Made by a program: the position numbers and the translations under genes | Shown here: positions 1-8,005 of the stretch, in pieces | Numbering within the stretch: the first letter of the stretch is position 1 | Layout of the letters: each line of letters starts with the position of its first letter | The notes under the pieces: generated by a model | Told to the model about the DNA's origin: nothing | Databases searched by the model: none | What the model saw: the letters and a program-made list of their open reading frames with translations, nothing else | Assembly: GCA_959606065.1 (NCBI GenBank) | Contig: CAUHHV010000003.1 | Coordinates: forward strand, 42,127-106,126 | From: an uncultured Collinsella sp. | GTDB lineage: Bacteria > Actinomycetota > Coriobacteriia > Coriobacteriales > Coriobacteriaceae | DNA: 64,000 nucleotides | Direction of reading: 5' to 3'

Positions 1-1
1 T

Positions 2-841
2 GAGTGCTGGGACAAGATCTTCTTTACCGGTAGTGTTCCGGTTGGCAAGCTCGTCATGGAGCGCGCGAGTAAAAACCTTACGCCCGTGACGCTTGAGCTG
101 GGCGGAAAGAGCCCCTGTGTCGTGGATGCGACGGCAAACCTGAAGGTCGCGGCGCGGCGTATCGCATTTGGTAAATGGCTCAACGTGGGCCAGACCTGCG
201 TGGCGCCCGACTACCTGCTGGTCGACGTGCGCGTGCACGATGAGCTGTTGGGTCTCATCAAGGAGGAGGTCCGTCGCATGTTTGGCGAGCACCCGCTCGA
301 CAACGAGGACTACGGTCATATTGTCAACGCCAAGCATTTTGCGCGCGTGCGCGGGCTGATCGACCCCGATAAGGTTGTGCTGGGAGGAACGGCGCGCGAG
401 TCGTCGCTCAAAATTGAGCCGACGATCCTAGACGGCGTGGCGCCTGAGGACGCCGTGATGCAGGAGGAGATTTTCGGCCCCATCTTGCCGGTGCTGACGT
501 TTGAGAGCCTAGACGAGGCCGAAGCGTTTATTACGGATCGTCCGACGCCGCTGGCCCTGTATATCTTTAGTCAGGATCGCGCGGTTCAGCAGCGCTTTGT
601 GCGCTACGTGCCCTTTGGCGGCGGCTGCGTCAACGACACGATCATGCATCTGGCTACGAGCCATATGGGCTTTGGCGGCATGGGCGCGAGCGGCATGGGG
701 CAGTACCATGGCCGCGAGAGCTTCGATACGTTTAGCCATAAGAAGAGCATCGTGAACAAGGCAACGTGGCTGGACGTGCCGTTTCGGTATGCGCCCTACG
801 CAAGCTGGAAGCACAAATTTGTGCGCATGTTTGTGCATTAG
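2..841 (+). CDS. Aldehyde dehydrogenase family protein (3' part, cut by window edge)
   Basis: This is the C-terminal part of an NAD(P)-dependent aldehyde dehydrogenase, which oxidises aldehydes to carboxylic acids. The reading frame is open from base 2, so the start lies outside the window. The first visible residues carry the FTGS coenzyme-binding segment of the family. The general-base glutamate lies in LELGGKSP (about nt 95) and the catalytic cysteine in VGQTC (nt 197-199). The EEIFGP, GGGCVND and SGMGQYHG segments follow in the normal order. The ending (KKSIVNK followed by a basic tail) resembles the short class 3/YwdH-like fatty aldehyde dehydrogenases. About 279 codons are visible, so perhaps 180 residues are missing. 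The true substrate cannot be told from sequence. Confidence 0.93.
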   Translation, partial: ECWDKIFFTGSVPVGKLVMERASKNLTPVTLELGGKSPCVVDATANLKVAARRIAFGKWLNVGQTCVAPDYLLVDVRVHDELLGLIKEEVRRMFGEHPLDNEDYGHIVNAKHFARVRGLIDPDKVVLGGTARESSLKIEPTILDGVAPEDAVMQEEIFGPILPVLTFESLDEAEAFITDRPTPLALYIFSQDRAVQQRFVRYVPFGGGCVNDTIMHLATSHMGFGGMGASGMGQYHGRESFDTFSHKKSIVNKATWLDVPFRYAPYASWKHKFVRMFVH

Positions 842-848
842 GAAATGG

Positions 849-880
849 CAGGTAATACGAACAAGTGTTCCTATTACCTG
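849..880 (+). terminator. Hairpin downstream of the aldehyde dehydrogenase gene
   Basis: Bases 849-857 (CAGGTAATA) are the exact complement of 872-880. After one C-C mismatch, GAAC/GTTC continue the stem around an AAGT loop. The hairpin lies 8 bases after the stop codon but has no T-tract. It could be a weak terminator, an mRNA 3' end, or part of the promoter region of the small peptide gene that follows. Confidence 0.45.
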
Positions 881-944
881 TCATTAACGTTAGACTACTG
901 CTATGGGGTACGGATGGGCCAACTCCCTTTAGAAGGGAATTGGT

Positions 945-1028
945 ATGAACGTAAGCGATGTTATTTCGTTACTGGCGTTGTTAATCGCGGCTATCGAACT
1001 CGGCCTGTTTATCGGCCGAATGAAATAG
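945..1028 (+). CDS. Tiny hydrophobic peptide, possible holin-like type I toxin
   Basis: This 27-residue reading frame begins MNVSDVISLL and ends in FIGRMK. Most of its length is one hydrophobic helix (SLLALLIAAIELGLFI), with two basic residues at the C-terminus. It has a strong ribosome site, AGAAGGGA, 7 bases before the ATG. That site is partly paired in a hairpin, since 921-928 (AACTCCCT) complements it. Length, topology and the GC-rich hairpin right after the stop (1028-1053) match the Hol_Tox/TxpA-like small toxins of Gram-positive bacteria. A possible antisense promoter faces it from downstream. The resemblance is by architecture only. It could also be an unrelated small membrane peptide. 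Confidence 0.5.
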   Translation: MNVSDVISLLALLIAAIELGLFIGRMK

Positions 1029-1053
1029 CCGCCCCCGCGTAAGCGAAGACGGC
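1028..1053. terminator. Hairpin at the 3' end of the small peptide gene
   Basis: GCCG (1028-1031) pairs with CGGC (1050-1053), and CGC (1036-1038) pairs with GCG (1043-1045) around a GTAA loop. On the minus strand the stem is followed by TATTTC, so it could end an antisense RNA. On the plus strand it overlaps the end of the peptide stop codon. Confidence 0.35.
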
Positions 1054-1122
1054 CACTTCTCACGATGAAAACGTGTATCGGAGTTGGCAAGACCCGCTGC
1101 CACGGGTGCCATCCGTACCCCT

Positions 1123-1151
1123 ATCTTATCTGCAAGCGCTCTGTCTCGCAA
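1123..1151 (-). promoter_or_regulatory. Candidate antisense promoter facing the small peptide gene
   Basis: On the minus strand TTGCGA (1151-1146) and TAAGAT (1128-1123) are spaced by exactly 17 bases, a reasonable sigma-A promoter. A transcript starting near 1116 would run toward 1020 and overlap the 3' end of the small peptide mRNA, as antitoxin RNAs of the RatA type do. Evidence is from spacing and box similarity only. Confidence 0.35.
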
Positions 1152-1263
1152 GCGTTGCGGCAACTGGGTGAAAGGCGCGAGCGGGTGAATTCGTGTCCGC
1201 ACGGGCCCGTAAACTTCTCAGTGAGGTTAAGCGTTGGTTTATCCGGCCGTTAGAGGAGTTGCC

Positions 1264-1590
1264 ATGTACGAGCCTTCACGTGTTCTTCTGTCATTTCATA
1301 TCGCAGGATTTCAATATGCCGACGGCGCTTTGGTCCTAGGCGATCTTAAAGTGGGCGATAAACTGACGCTGTGCGCCGAGCGCGATAATCCCCATGATCC
1401 CGAGGCGGTTGCGATTTACTGTGGCAACACCAAGCTTGGCTATGTTCCGGGAAACGAGGTCGGCCCGCTGTCCTTGATGATGTATTACGGCCATGAGGAC
1501 GTATTTGAGGCCCGCGTGCAACAGGTTGCTCCCGAGCGCAGCCCGTGGCATCAGGTGCGTGTTGGACTCTACGTGGTGGATGCACGCTAA
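1264..1590 (+). CDS. HIRAN domain-containing protein
   Basis: A 108-residue protein that is essentially a single HIRAN domain (residues about 8-100). The domain was defined in the HIP116/Rad5 helicases and is thought to recognise damaged DNA or stalled fork ends. Typical features are the FHIAGFQYADG first strand, the ERDNPHDPEAVAIY core and the KLGYVPGNEV segment. I chose the ATG at 1264 because GAGGAG lies 6 bases upstream. An in-frame GTG at 1234 has no good ribosome site. Two further genes follow on the same strand, a short charged protein and a metallophosphoesterase, probably as one operon. Stand-alone bacterial HIRAN proteins have no settled role. Confidence 0.82.
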   Translation: MYEPSRVLLSFHIAGFQYADGALVLGDLKVGDKLTLCAERDNPHDPEAVAIYCGNTKLGYVPGNEVGPLSLMMYYGHEDVFEARVQQVAPERSPWHQVRVGLYVVDAR

Positions 1591-1608
1591 TCGGTAAGGG
1601 AGACTGCC

Positions 1609-1788
1609 ATGTTTGATGACGACGACCAGTTCGATCTGACAGACGATCCGTTTGAGTGGGATATGCTACTCGATGACGATGAGTTGGAGCGGGATTGTAA
1701 GAAGCGGCAGGATAAGAATACCCAGGGTGACGCTTCGAAAAAGCAAGACAAGCGCCGCCGCGGACTGTTCGGCGGGTTCTTTGGATAA
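1609..1788 (+). CDS. Short charged hypothetical protein
   Basis: A 59-residue protein that begins 18 bases after the HIRAN gene, with AAGGGAGA 5 bases before its ATG. The first half is very acidic (MFDDDDQFDLTDDPF and DDDELE). The second half is strongly basic (KKRQDKN, KKQDKRRR), and it ends in a glycine/phenylalanine tail, GLFGGFFG. It is predicted to be soluble and largely disordered, and I recognise no family. The bipolar charge suggests a nucleic-acid or protein contact. Its placement between the HIRAN and phosphoesterase genes suggests co-expression with both. Confidence 0.6.
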   Translation: MFDDDDQFDLTDDPFEWDMLLDDDELERDCKKRQDKNTQGDASKKQDKRRRGLFGGFFG

Positions 1789-1854
1789 CCGCCGCATCGC
1801 TGCGTCTGTATACTTAGCACGAGTTGAACACGTTGCGAAATGAGGACAGAGACG

Positions 1855-2400
1855 ATGATGTGGTTTACCGCCGATCTGCACCTGGGCGATACGAATATCT
1901 TGCACGACATGGACCGGCCGTTTGGCTCGGTCGAGGAGATGAATCGCAAGGTCATCGATGCCATCAATGAGTGCGTGGCTGTGGATGACCGTCTCTACAT
2001 TCTGGGTGACTTTACCTATCGTTTGCCCCTGGCGGAGGCGGTGCGCCTGCGCGAGCGTATTGCCTGCCAAAACGTGACGCTCATCCGTGGTAACCATGAC
2101 GGCGATTGGGAAGATCCCGACGTGCCGCAAATTTGGGAAGACGTGCGTGATTATCTGGAGATTGCCCCCGGCTATGCCAAGGGCCATCGTCTGGTTATGA
2201 GCCACTACCCCATGCTTAGCTGGAATGGCAAGGCGCGTGGCGCCATCATGCTGCACGGGCATATCCACAGCAGGGGAGACCGCACCAACGCGCGCAACCG
2301 CGATCGCGAGCGCCCCATTTACCGCTACGATGTGGGCCTCGACGCCAACGAGTACAAGCCCGTAAGCCGCGACCAGATTCTTAGCTTCTTTGGGCTATAG
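1855..2400 (+). CDS. Metallophosphoesterase (calcineurin-like)
   Basis: A 181-residue enzyme of the calcineurin-like metallophosphoesterase superfamily, which hydrolyses phosphoesters with two metal ions. The metal-binding motifs appear in order: DLHLGD near the N-terminus, GDFTYR, RGNHDG, SHYPM and HGHIHSR. The short size matches the stand-alone phosphoesterases often found with phage or repair genes. The start at 1855 is preferred because GAGGACAG lies just upstream. The ATG at 1840 would precede that site. It is probably the third gene of the HIRAN operon. A stem-loop begins 9 bases after the stop. The substrate (nucleotide, nucleic acid end or protein phosphate) cannot be assigned. Confidence 0.87.
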   Translation: MMWFTADLHLGDTNILHDMDRPFGSVEEMNRKVIDAINECVAVDDRLYILGDFTYRLPLAEAVRLRERIACQNVTLIRGNHDGDWEDPDVPQIWEDVRDYLEIAPGYAKGHRLVMSHYPMLSWNGKARGAIMLHGHIHSRGDRTNARNRDRERPIYRYDVGLDANEYKPVSRDQILSFFGL

Positions 2401-2408
2401 GGTGCCAG

Positions 2409-2446
2409 AACCACCACAAAGGGGACAGTGAACTTTTGTGGTGGTT
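2409..2446. repeat. Stem-loop element 1, GGGGACAG core
   Basis: A perfect 12-bp inverted repeat: AACCACCACAAA at 2409-2420 and its complement at 2435-2446. It encloses a 14-base loop starting GGGGACAG. The same architecture recurs at 3243-3273 and, inverted, at 17356-17392. The short T run after the stem could let it act as the terminator of the metallophosphoesterase gene. Confidence 0.7.
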
Positions 2447-2467
2447 TTCACATAGATTGGAGTCGTT

Positions 2468-3232
2468 ATGAAGCAATTGCTTATTCGTGCCGATGATATC
2501 GGTTATTCGTATGCCGTTAACCTGGGGATTGCCCGCAGTATCAATGAGGGCCTGGTGCGCTCGGCGGGACTTATGCCCAATATGCCCGAGGCCGAGCGTG
2601 GCTGGTCGCTCGTGGCGGATGCCGGCATTGCGGTGGGTCAGCATACCAACGTGTGCCTGGGCAAGCCGTGTGCCGACCCGGCGCTCATTCCGAGCATGCT
2701 CAACGAGAATGATGAGTTCCATAGCAGCCGTACCTTCCGCGATCATTTTAAGCGCGGCGAGGAGTTGATAGACTTCGACGAGGCCTGCATCGAGATCCGC
2801 GCGCAGCATGACCGCTTTGTCGAGATCGTGGGCCGCGAGCCCGATTACTTTGAGGCCCATGCCGTCATGAGCAAAAACCTTAACCGAGCGATCTCGGCGG
2901 TTGCTCAGGAGCTGGGCCTTAAGGAGCAAAAGGCGAGCTTCGACCCCGCGGCTGTGGTGCATTGCGGAGATACTGATCTGCGCATGGTGATGCGCTCGAT
3001 GGAGCCGGGCTACGAGCCCAAAGAGGCAATCATGCAGACGGTTCGCGGGATGGTGGACGGCGAGACGGTCGTCTTTGTGTGCCATCCGGGTTATCTCGAT
3101 CGTTTTATCCTGGAGAACAGCTCGCTCACGACCGATCGTACCAAGGAAGTCGATGCACTGATCGACCCCGAGCTTCGCGCTTGGCTCGAGTCTCAATCCG
3201 ATCTTCGCCTGATCGACTACCGCGACCTGTAA
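2468..3232 (+). CDS. ChbG/YdjC-family carbohydrate deacetylase
   Basis: A 254-residue protein of the YdjC/ChbG family, metal-dependent TIM-barrel enzymes that remove N-acetyl groups from oligosaccharides such as chitobiose. The diagnostic RADDIGYS segment (residues 7-14) carries the catalytic aspartates. Metal-binding histidines lie in VGQHTNVCLG and FEAHAVMSKN, and the CHPGYLD segment is near residue 205. Length is normal for the family. It starts at an ATG 8 bases after TTGGAG. Stem-loop elements lie on both sides, so it is probably monocistronic. No sugar transporter or glycosidase is adjacent, so the physiological substrate is open. Confidence 0.87.
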   Translation: MKQLLIRADDIGYSYAVNLGIARSINEGLVRSAGLMPNMPEAERGWSLVADAGIAVGQHTNVCLGKPCADPALIPSMLNENDEFHSSRTFRDHFKRGEELIDFDEACIEIRAQHDRFVEIVGREPDYFEAHAVMSKNLNRAISAVAQELGLKEQKASFDPAAVVHCGDTDLRMVMRSMEPGYEPKEAIMQTVRGMVDGETVVFVCHPGYLDRFILENSSLTTDRTKEVDALIDPELRAWLESQSDLRLIDYRDL

Positions 3233-3242
3233 GGACCCAAGT

Positions 3243-3273
3243 CACCACAAAGGGGACAGTCGCCTTTGTGGTG
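3243..3273. repeat. Stem-loop element 2, GGGGACAG core
   Basis: CACCACAAA (3243-3251) pairs perfectly with TTTGTGGTG (3265-3273) around a loop that again starts GGGGACAG. It is the second copy of the element at 2409-2446, so the two copies flank the deacetylase gene in the same orientation. The last bases of the loop differ between copies. Confidence 0.7.
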
Positions 3274-3278
3274 GTTCT

Positions 3279-3313
3279 GGCGCCGTTGCCATTATGGCAG
3301 CGGCGCCTTTTTT
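3279..3313 (+). terminator. Intrinsic terminator of the deacetylase gene
   Basis: GGCGCCG (3279-3285) pairs with CGGCGCC (3301-3307), and an inner TGCC/GGCA extends the stem around ATTAT. Six T residues follow directly. Confidence 0.85.
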
Positions 3314-3371
3314 GTCCGTGCGGCGCGGTAGAGTGTAGGCGGTTGAAATTTGCGTCCATCGAGGAGCTGCT

Positions 3372-5129
3372 ATGAACGAGATCAAGTGCCCGCATTGTGG
3401 CGAAGTTTTTAAGGTCGATGCGTCCGGCTATGCGGATATCGTCAAGCAGGTGCGCGATGCCGAGTTCTCGCGCGACCTGGATGAGCGCGTGAAGGCGGTC
3501 CAGCGCGAGGGCGAGCAGGCACTGGAGCTTGAGCGCTCGCGCTCGACGGCTGCTTTGCAAAAGGCAGAGTCTCAGCGCGACGCTCAGCTTGTCGAGCAGA
3601 AGAACGCTGCAGCTCAGCAGCTGGCACAAGAGGTTGCCAAGCGCGACGCTGAGCTTGCCGAGCTGCGCGCCAAGCTCGAAGGCGCTGCCGCAGAGCGCGA
3701 GAGTGCAAGTCAGCGCGCGGCGGTTGAGGCTCGTTCCGATGCTCAAAAGGAGAATGCCGAGCTTCAGCGCGAGATCGACAATTTACGTGCGCAGTTGGAG
3801 CGCAAAGATGATGAAGCCAGGCTTGCCGAGGCGGCGGCACGCAATGCTGCTCAAAACGACCTGTCCGCGCGCGACGCTCAGATTGCCGAGCTGCAGGCCA
3901 GGATCGCCGCGGCGGACAAGGCCCAGGAGATGGCGCTTGCCGCTGCCGCGGCAGAGTCGCAGCGTGAGCTCGATGCCGCTCGCAGCGAGGCCGAGCGCGC
4001 GCTTACTGACTATCGCGCGAAGGTGCAAGAGAAGTTTTCCGCCGCAAAGGCTCAGTCCGAGCAAGAGGCCGAGGGCCTGCGTGCCCAGCTGCGCGAGCAG
4101 GAACTGATGGCAAAAATGAACCTGTCAGAGGCGGTCGCCGCGGCGGAGCGAGAGCGCGATGAGGCACGTGCCAAACTGACGAGCGAGCTGGCGGTGCGCG
4201 ATTCTCGCGAGGAGCAAGCCAAGGCGGCACACGAGCTCGAGCTTGCGCAGGCCAAGCGCGCGAGCGATGACCTGATTCGCTACAAGGATGAAGAGATTGA
4301 GCGCCTTAAGGACATGAAGGTTCGCCTGTCCACCAAGATGGTGGGCGAGTCGCTCGAGCAGCACTGCGAGACCGAGTTTAACCGTCTGCGCATGACGGCG
4401 TTTCCCAATGCGTACTTCGAGAAAGATAACGATGCATCCGAGGGCACCAAGGGAGACTTCATTTTCCGTGAGCGCGACGCGAGCGGCAACGAGGTCATTT
4501 CGATTATGTTCGAGATGAAAAACGAGAACGACGAGACCGCGACCAAGCATAAAAACGAGGACTTCTTTAAGAAACTCGATCACGATCGTCGCCAGAAAGG
4601 CTGTGAGTACGCGGTGCTCTGCACGCTGCTCGAGCCCGAGAGCGAGCTTTACAACGCGGGAATCGTGGACGTGAGCTATCGCTACGAGAAGATGTATGTG
4701 ATCCGCCCGCAGTTCTTCATTCCCATCATTACGCTGCTACGCAATGCCGCCATGGGTTCGCTTCGCTATAAGCAGGAGCTGGCGGAGTACAAGCAGCAGA
4801 ATATCGATGTCACGAACTTCGAAGCCAAGATGGAGAAGTTCAAGAACGATTTCGGCCGCAACTACGAGATCGCGAGCCGCAAGTTCCAAACGGCAATCGA
4901 TGAGATCGACAAGACGATTAGCCATCTGCAGAAAACCAAGGAGGCGTTGCTGTCCTCCGAGAACAATCTGCGCCTTGCCAACAAGAAAGCCGACGATCTT
5001 ACCATTCGCAAGCTCACGTGGGGCAACAAGACCATGAAAGCAGCGTTTGACGAGGCGCGCGGGGCCGCGACAGAGACGAACGATGAGCCAGCCGAGGCGG
5101 ATTCGTATGAGGTCGAGGATGCCGAGTAG
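3372..5129 (+). CDS. DUF2130 coiled-coil protein with nuclease-like C-terminal core
   Basis: A 585-residue DUF2130 family protein. It starts with a half zinc ribbon, CPHCGEVF (residues 6-13), with no second cysteine pair. A very long Glu/Ala/Arg-rich coiled coil follows, from about residue 30 to 320. The conserved globular domain (about 325-490) holds GDF at 361-363 and FEMKNE around 380-385. This gives a D-X18-E-X-K pattern (D362, E381, K383) that resembles a PD-(D/E)XK nuclease core. I infer that likeness; it is not an established function. A final helical stretch ends in an acidic tail. GAGGAGCTG precedes the ATG. A strong bidirectional terminator separates it from the convergent helicase gene. 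Confidence 0.85.
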   Translation: MNEIKCPHCGEVFKVDASGYADIVKQVRDAEFSRDLDERVKAVQREGEQALELERSRSTAALQKAESQRDAQLVEQKNAAAQQLAQEVAKRDAELAELRAKLEGAAAERESASQRAAVEARSDAQKENAELQREIDNLRAQLERKDDEARLAEAAARNAAQNDLSARDAQIAELQARIAAADKAQEMALAAAAAESQRELDAARSEAERALTDYRAKVQEKFSAAKAQSEQEAEGLRAQLREQELMAKMNLSEAVAAAERERDEARAKLTSELAVRDSREEQAKAAHELELAQAKRASDDLIRYKDEEIERLKDMKVRLSTKMVGESLEQHCETEFNRLRMTAFPNAYFEKDNDASEGTKGDFIFRERDASGNEVISIMFEMKNENDETATKHKNEDFFKKLDHDRRQKGCEYAVLCTLLEPESELYNAGIVDVSYRYEKMYVIRPQFFIPIITLLRNAAMGSLRYKQELAEYKQQNIDVTNFEAKMEKFKNDFGRNYEIASRKFQTAIDEIDKTISHLQKTKEALLSSENNLRLANKKADDLTIRKLTWGNKTMKAAFDEARGAATETNDEPAEADSYEVEDAE

Positions 5130-5148
5130 GGGATAGCGTATCGCGCAA

Positions 5149-5188
5149 AAAGCGGGGCCGCTGGCGATGTTGCCAGCGACCCCGCTTT
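5149..5188. terminator. Bidirectional terminator between convergent genes
   Basis: AAAGCGGGG (5149-5157) pairs with CCCCGCTTT (5180-5188), and an inner GCTGGC/GCCAGC extends the stem. It is flanked by an A run on one side and a T-rich run on the other. It lies between the DUF2130 gene and the oppositely transcribed helicase gene. Confidence 0.8.
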
Positions 5189-5209
5189 GTTTCGTCCCAT
5201 TGCGCCCGG

Positions 5210-7891
5210 CTAGTCCTCGAGCAGGTCCTCGATAAAGCCGACACGGTAGTTCTTGAAGATGACCTCGCCGCCGTCTTGCGTGGCGTCCAGATCGACATCG
5301 CCCATGATGCCAAAATCGTGGTCGCCATCCTCGTCAGCAAAGATCTGGTGCACGTGCCATACGTGCGCGGTCTTCTCGTCGGACTCGTCGATGGAAAACA
5401 TCGCGGCGCTGCGGGCATCTCCGTCGGTGAGGATTTCCTCGTGCTGCTCGTGGTAAGCGTCGAGTGCTTTTTGCCAGCGGATCTCGCTCATGCCCCAGTC
5501 GTCGTCGAGCTCGCCCAGGTCGCGAACGTGCTCGCGGGCGGCAAGGGTCACGCGGCGGAAGAGCGCGTTGCGCACCAACAGCGTGCAGCCGCGGCGGTCC
5601 GCCACGACCTCGTCGATGCCCTGCGGCGGCGCAGCATCGAGGGCTGCCGGGTTGCCGGCGTTCTCCCACTCGTCCACCAGGCTCGAGTCCACCGAGCGCA
5701 CCACAAAGCCGAGCCACGAGATAATGTCGCGCAGACGCTCGTCGCGCTTCTCGATGGGCACGGTGCGGTCGAGCGAACGGTAGGCCTCTGCCAGGTAACG
5801 CAGCAAAATGCCCTCGGAACGGGCGATGCCGAGCTTTTGAATGTAACCCTTAAAATCGCTCGCGCTTTCCAGCATATCGCGCAGGACGCTTTTGGGAGAG
5901 AGCTGGTAGTCGTTTGCCCAGGGCACTTCCTGGCAGTACTTGTCGAAGGCGGCGTCGAGCAAGTCCTCGAGCGGTTTTTCGTAGGTGACATCCTGGATGC
6001 GCTCCAGGCGTTCCTCATATTCGACGCCGTCAGCCTTCATTTCGGCCATCGCGCGGTCGCGCGCTGCGCGCTCCTGAGCGCGCAGCACCTGCTTGGGATC
6101 CTCGAGCGTTGCCTCGACCATCGAGATCAGGTCCATGGTATAGGTCTCGCTCTCGGGATCGAGCAGCTCCAACGCGGCAAGCAAAAACGGCGAGAGCGGC
6201 TGGTCGAGCGCAAAGTCCTCGGGCAGGTCGACCGTCAGTGCGTAGTCGATGTCCGGCGCGGCGTCAGCCGGAGCGTCGGGTGCGGGCGGCACCTCGGTGC
6301 GCACGACGACGCCGGAATCGATGAGCGTGGCGAAGATCTCGTCGGCACGAACCTCGAGCTTAGCCTTTTCCTCGGGGGTCTGCAGGCTCGTCTCGATGAG
6401 GTCGTGTACGCGGGCTCGGGCATCGCCACCCTGCTCGACCACGCTAATCACCATGGAGTGCGTGATGCGCAGGCGCGGCTTGAGTGTCTCGGGCTGCGTC
6501 TCGATCAGGCGCTCGAACGTCTGCTTGTTCCAGGTGACAAAGCCCTCGGGGGCCTTCTTTTTTTTAATCTTGCGGAGCTTTTTGGGGTCGTCGCCCGCCT
6601 TGGCCATAAGCTTGGCATTCTCGATCTCGTGCTCGGGTGCCTCGGCGATGACCATGCCCTCGGTATCGAAGCCCGAGCGGCCGGCACGACCGGCAATCTG
6701 ATGGAACTCGCGGGCGCGCAGACGACGCATCTTATAGCCATCGAACTTGGTGAGCGCGGTGAGCACCACGGTGTGGATGGGCACGTTGATACCGACGCCG
6801 AGCGTATCGGTGCCGCAGATGACGGGTAGCAGGCCCTGCTGCGCCAAGCGCTCGACCAGCAGGCGGTAGCGCGGCAACATGCCAGCATGGTGCACGCCGA
6901 CGCCGCATCCGAGCAAGCGCTTGAGGATTTTGCCGAAGGCCGTCGAGAAGCTCGTGCCCTTGGCCGCCTCCTTGATGGCCTCGCGCTGCTCCTTGTTGGC
7001 AATGCCAAAATTGGCGAGCGACTGTGCCGTCGCAAGTGCGGCATCCTGGCTAAAGTGCACGATATAGAGTGGGGCCTCGTCGCGGCGCATGGCGAGCTCG
7101 ACCGTGCCCTCGAGGGAGGTCGTCACATAGTCGTAACTCAGCGGAACAGGACGCGGGGCGTCGACGACCAAGTCGCAAGCAGCGCCGGTGTGCTCCTCGA
7201 GTGAGGCGGCGATGGCAGTGACATCGCCGAGCGTGGCGCTCATGAGCATGAATTGCGTGTGAGGCAGGGTGAGCAGCGGCACCTGCCAGGCCCAACCGCG
7301 ATCGGGGTCGGCAAAGTAGTGGAACTCGTCCATGGCGACGCAGCCAACATCGGCATCTTCGCCCTCGCGTAGTGCGTCGTTGGCGAGGATTTCTGCCGTA
7401 CAGCAGATGACGGGCGCCTTGGTGTTGATATGCGTGTCGCCGGTGATCATACCGACGTTATCGCGGCCGAGCACCTGCACAAGGTCGAAAAACTTCTCGC
7501 TGACCAGAGCCTTGATGGGGGCCGTGTAGTAGCAGCGCTTGCCCTGCGCCATGCCCATAAAGAGCATGCCCAGCGCGACGAGCGATTTACCCGATCCGGT
7601 CGGTGTGCCTAAAATGACGTGATCGCCGGCAGCCAGGTCCATGAGGGCCTCTTCTTGGTGATCCCACAGTTCAATGCCGCGATCGCTCGTCCATTCAAAG
7701 AAGCGTTCGAAGGCTTGATCGGGCGTGAGCCACGGTTCGGGCTCGCTGCCGTCCTCGGGCTCCCACCAGGTGGGGGAGAGCGCGCCGAGCGAGCCAAACT
7801 CGGCTTCGGTTCCCGTGCCGCCCGAGAATGAGCTGGCGGCGCCGGCGCCGGAGACGGTGCTGGCGGCGGTATCTGTCGTGGTCTGTGCCAT
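5210..7891 (-). CDS. DEAD/DEAH-box helicase with C-terminal DUF3516 domain
   Basis: An 893-residue superfamily 2 helicase of the Ski2-like actinobacterial group. The ATP-binding loop is GTPTGSGKS (residues 95-103). Motif II is the variant DEFH (about 189-192), motif III is MSATLGD, and motif VI is HQIAGRAGRSGFD. The rest matches the DUF3516 helicase-associated region, with an acidic C-terminus. It presumably unwinds or remodels RNA or structured nucleic acid at the cost of ATP. I placed the start at 7891 (AGAGAAAG upstream). The 57 codons before it, open to 8062, look non-coding and would overlap the inverted repeat element upstream. It is likely transcribed alone. Confidence 0.88.
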   Translation of the reverse strand: MAQTTTDTAASTVSGAGAASSFSGGTGTEAEFGSLGALSPTWWEPEDGSEPEPWLTPDQAFERFFEWTSDRGIELWDHQEEALMDLAAGDHVILGTPTGSGKSLVALGMLFMGMAQGKRCYYTAPIKALVSEKFFDLVQVLGRDNVGMITGDTHINTKAPVICCTAEILANDALREGEDADVGCVAMDEFHYFADPDRGWAWQVPLLTLPHTQFMLMSATLGDVTAIAASLEEHTGAACDLVVDAPRPVPLSYDYVTTSLEGTVELAMRRDEAPLYIVHFSQDAALATAQSLANFGIANKEQREAIKEAAKGTSFSTAFGKILKRLLGCGVGVHHAGMLPRYRLLVERLAQQGLLPVICGTDTLGVGINVPIHTVVLTALTKFDGYKMRRLRAREFHQIAGRAGRSGFDTEGMVIAEAPEHEIENAKLMAKAGDDPKKLRKIKKKKAPEGFVTWNKQTFERLIETQPETLKPRLRITHSMVISVVEQGGDARARVHDLIETSLQTPEEKAKLEVRADEIFATLIDSGVVVRTEVPPAPDAPADAAPDIDYALTVDLPEDFALDQPLSPFLLAALELLDPESETYTMDLISMVEATLEDPKQVLRAQERAARDRAMAEMKADGVEYEERLERIQDVTYEKPLEDLLDAAFDKYCQEVPWANDYQLSPKSVLRDMLESASDFKGYIQKLGIARSEGILLRYLAEAYRSLDRTVPIEKRDERLRDIISWLGFVVRSVDSSLVDEWENAGNPAALDAAPPQGIDEVVADRRGCTLLVRNALFRRVTLAAREHVRDLGELDDDWGMSEIRWQKALDAYHEQHEEILTDGDARSAAMFSIDESDEKTAHVWHVHQIFADEDGDHDFGIMGDVDLDATQDGGEVIFKNYRVGFIEDLLED

Positions 7892-8005
7892 GTGGTTGCT
7901 TTCTCTCGCGATTGTCCGCCAACTATTATGGCGTAGCGGCGCATCGATGCGTTTGCAGGCAAGAAAATGCAGGAAATGGGCGTTCTGCCCGGCCGTTTGG
8001 TGCAG

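Noticed and set aside
845..1042. 65-residue frame overlapping the small hydrophobic peptide
   Set aside because: No ribosome site, and it runs through a hairpin and the better-supported 27-residue frame.
1065..1253. 62-residue cysteine-containing frame after the small peptide
   Set aside because: No ribosome site upstream, no recognisable motif, and it overlaps the proposed antisense promoter.
5276..6829. 517-residue plus-strand frame within the DUF3516 helicase gene
   Set aside because: The minus-strand helicase has all expected motifs; the plus-strand frame has none.
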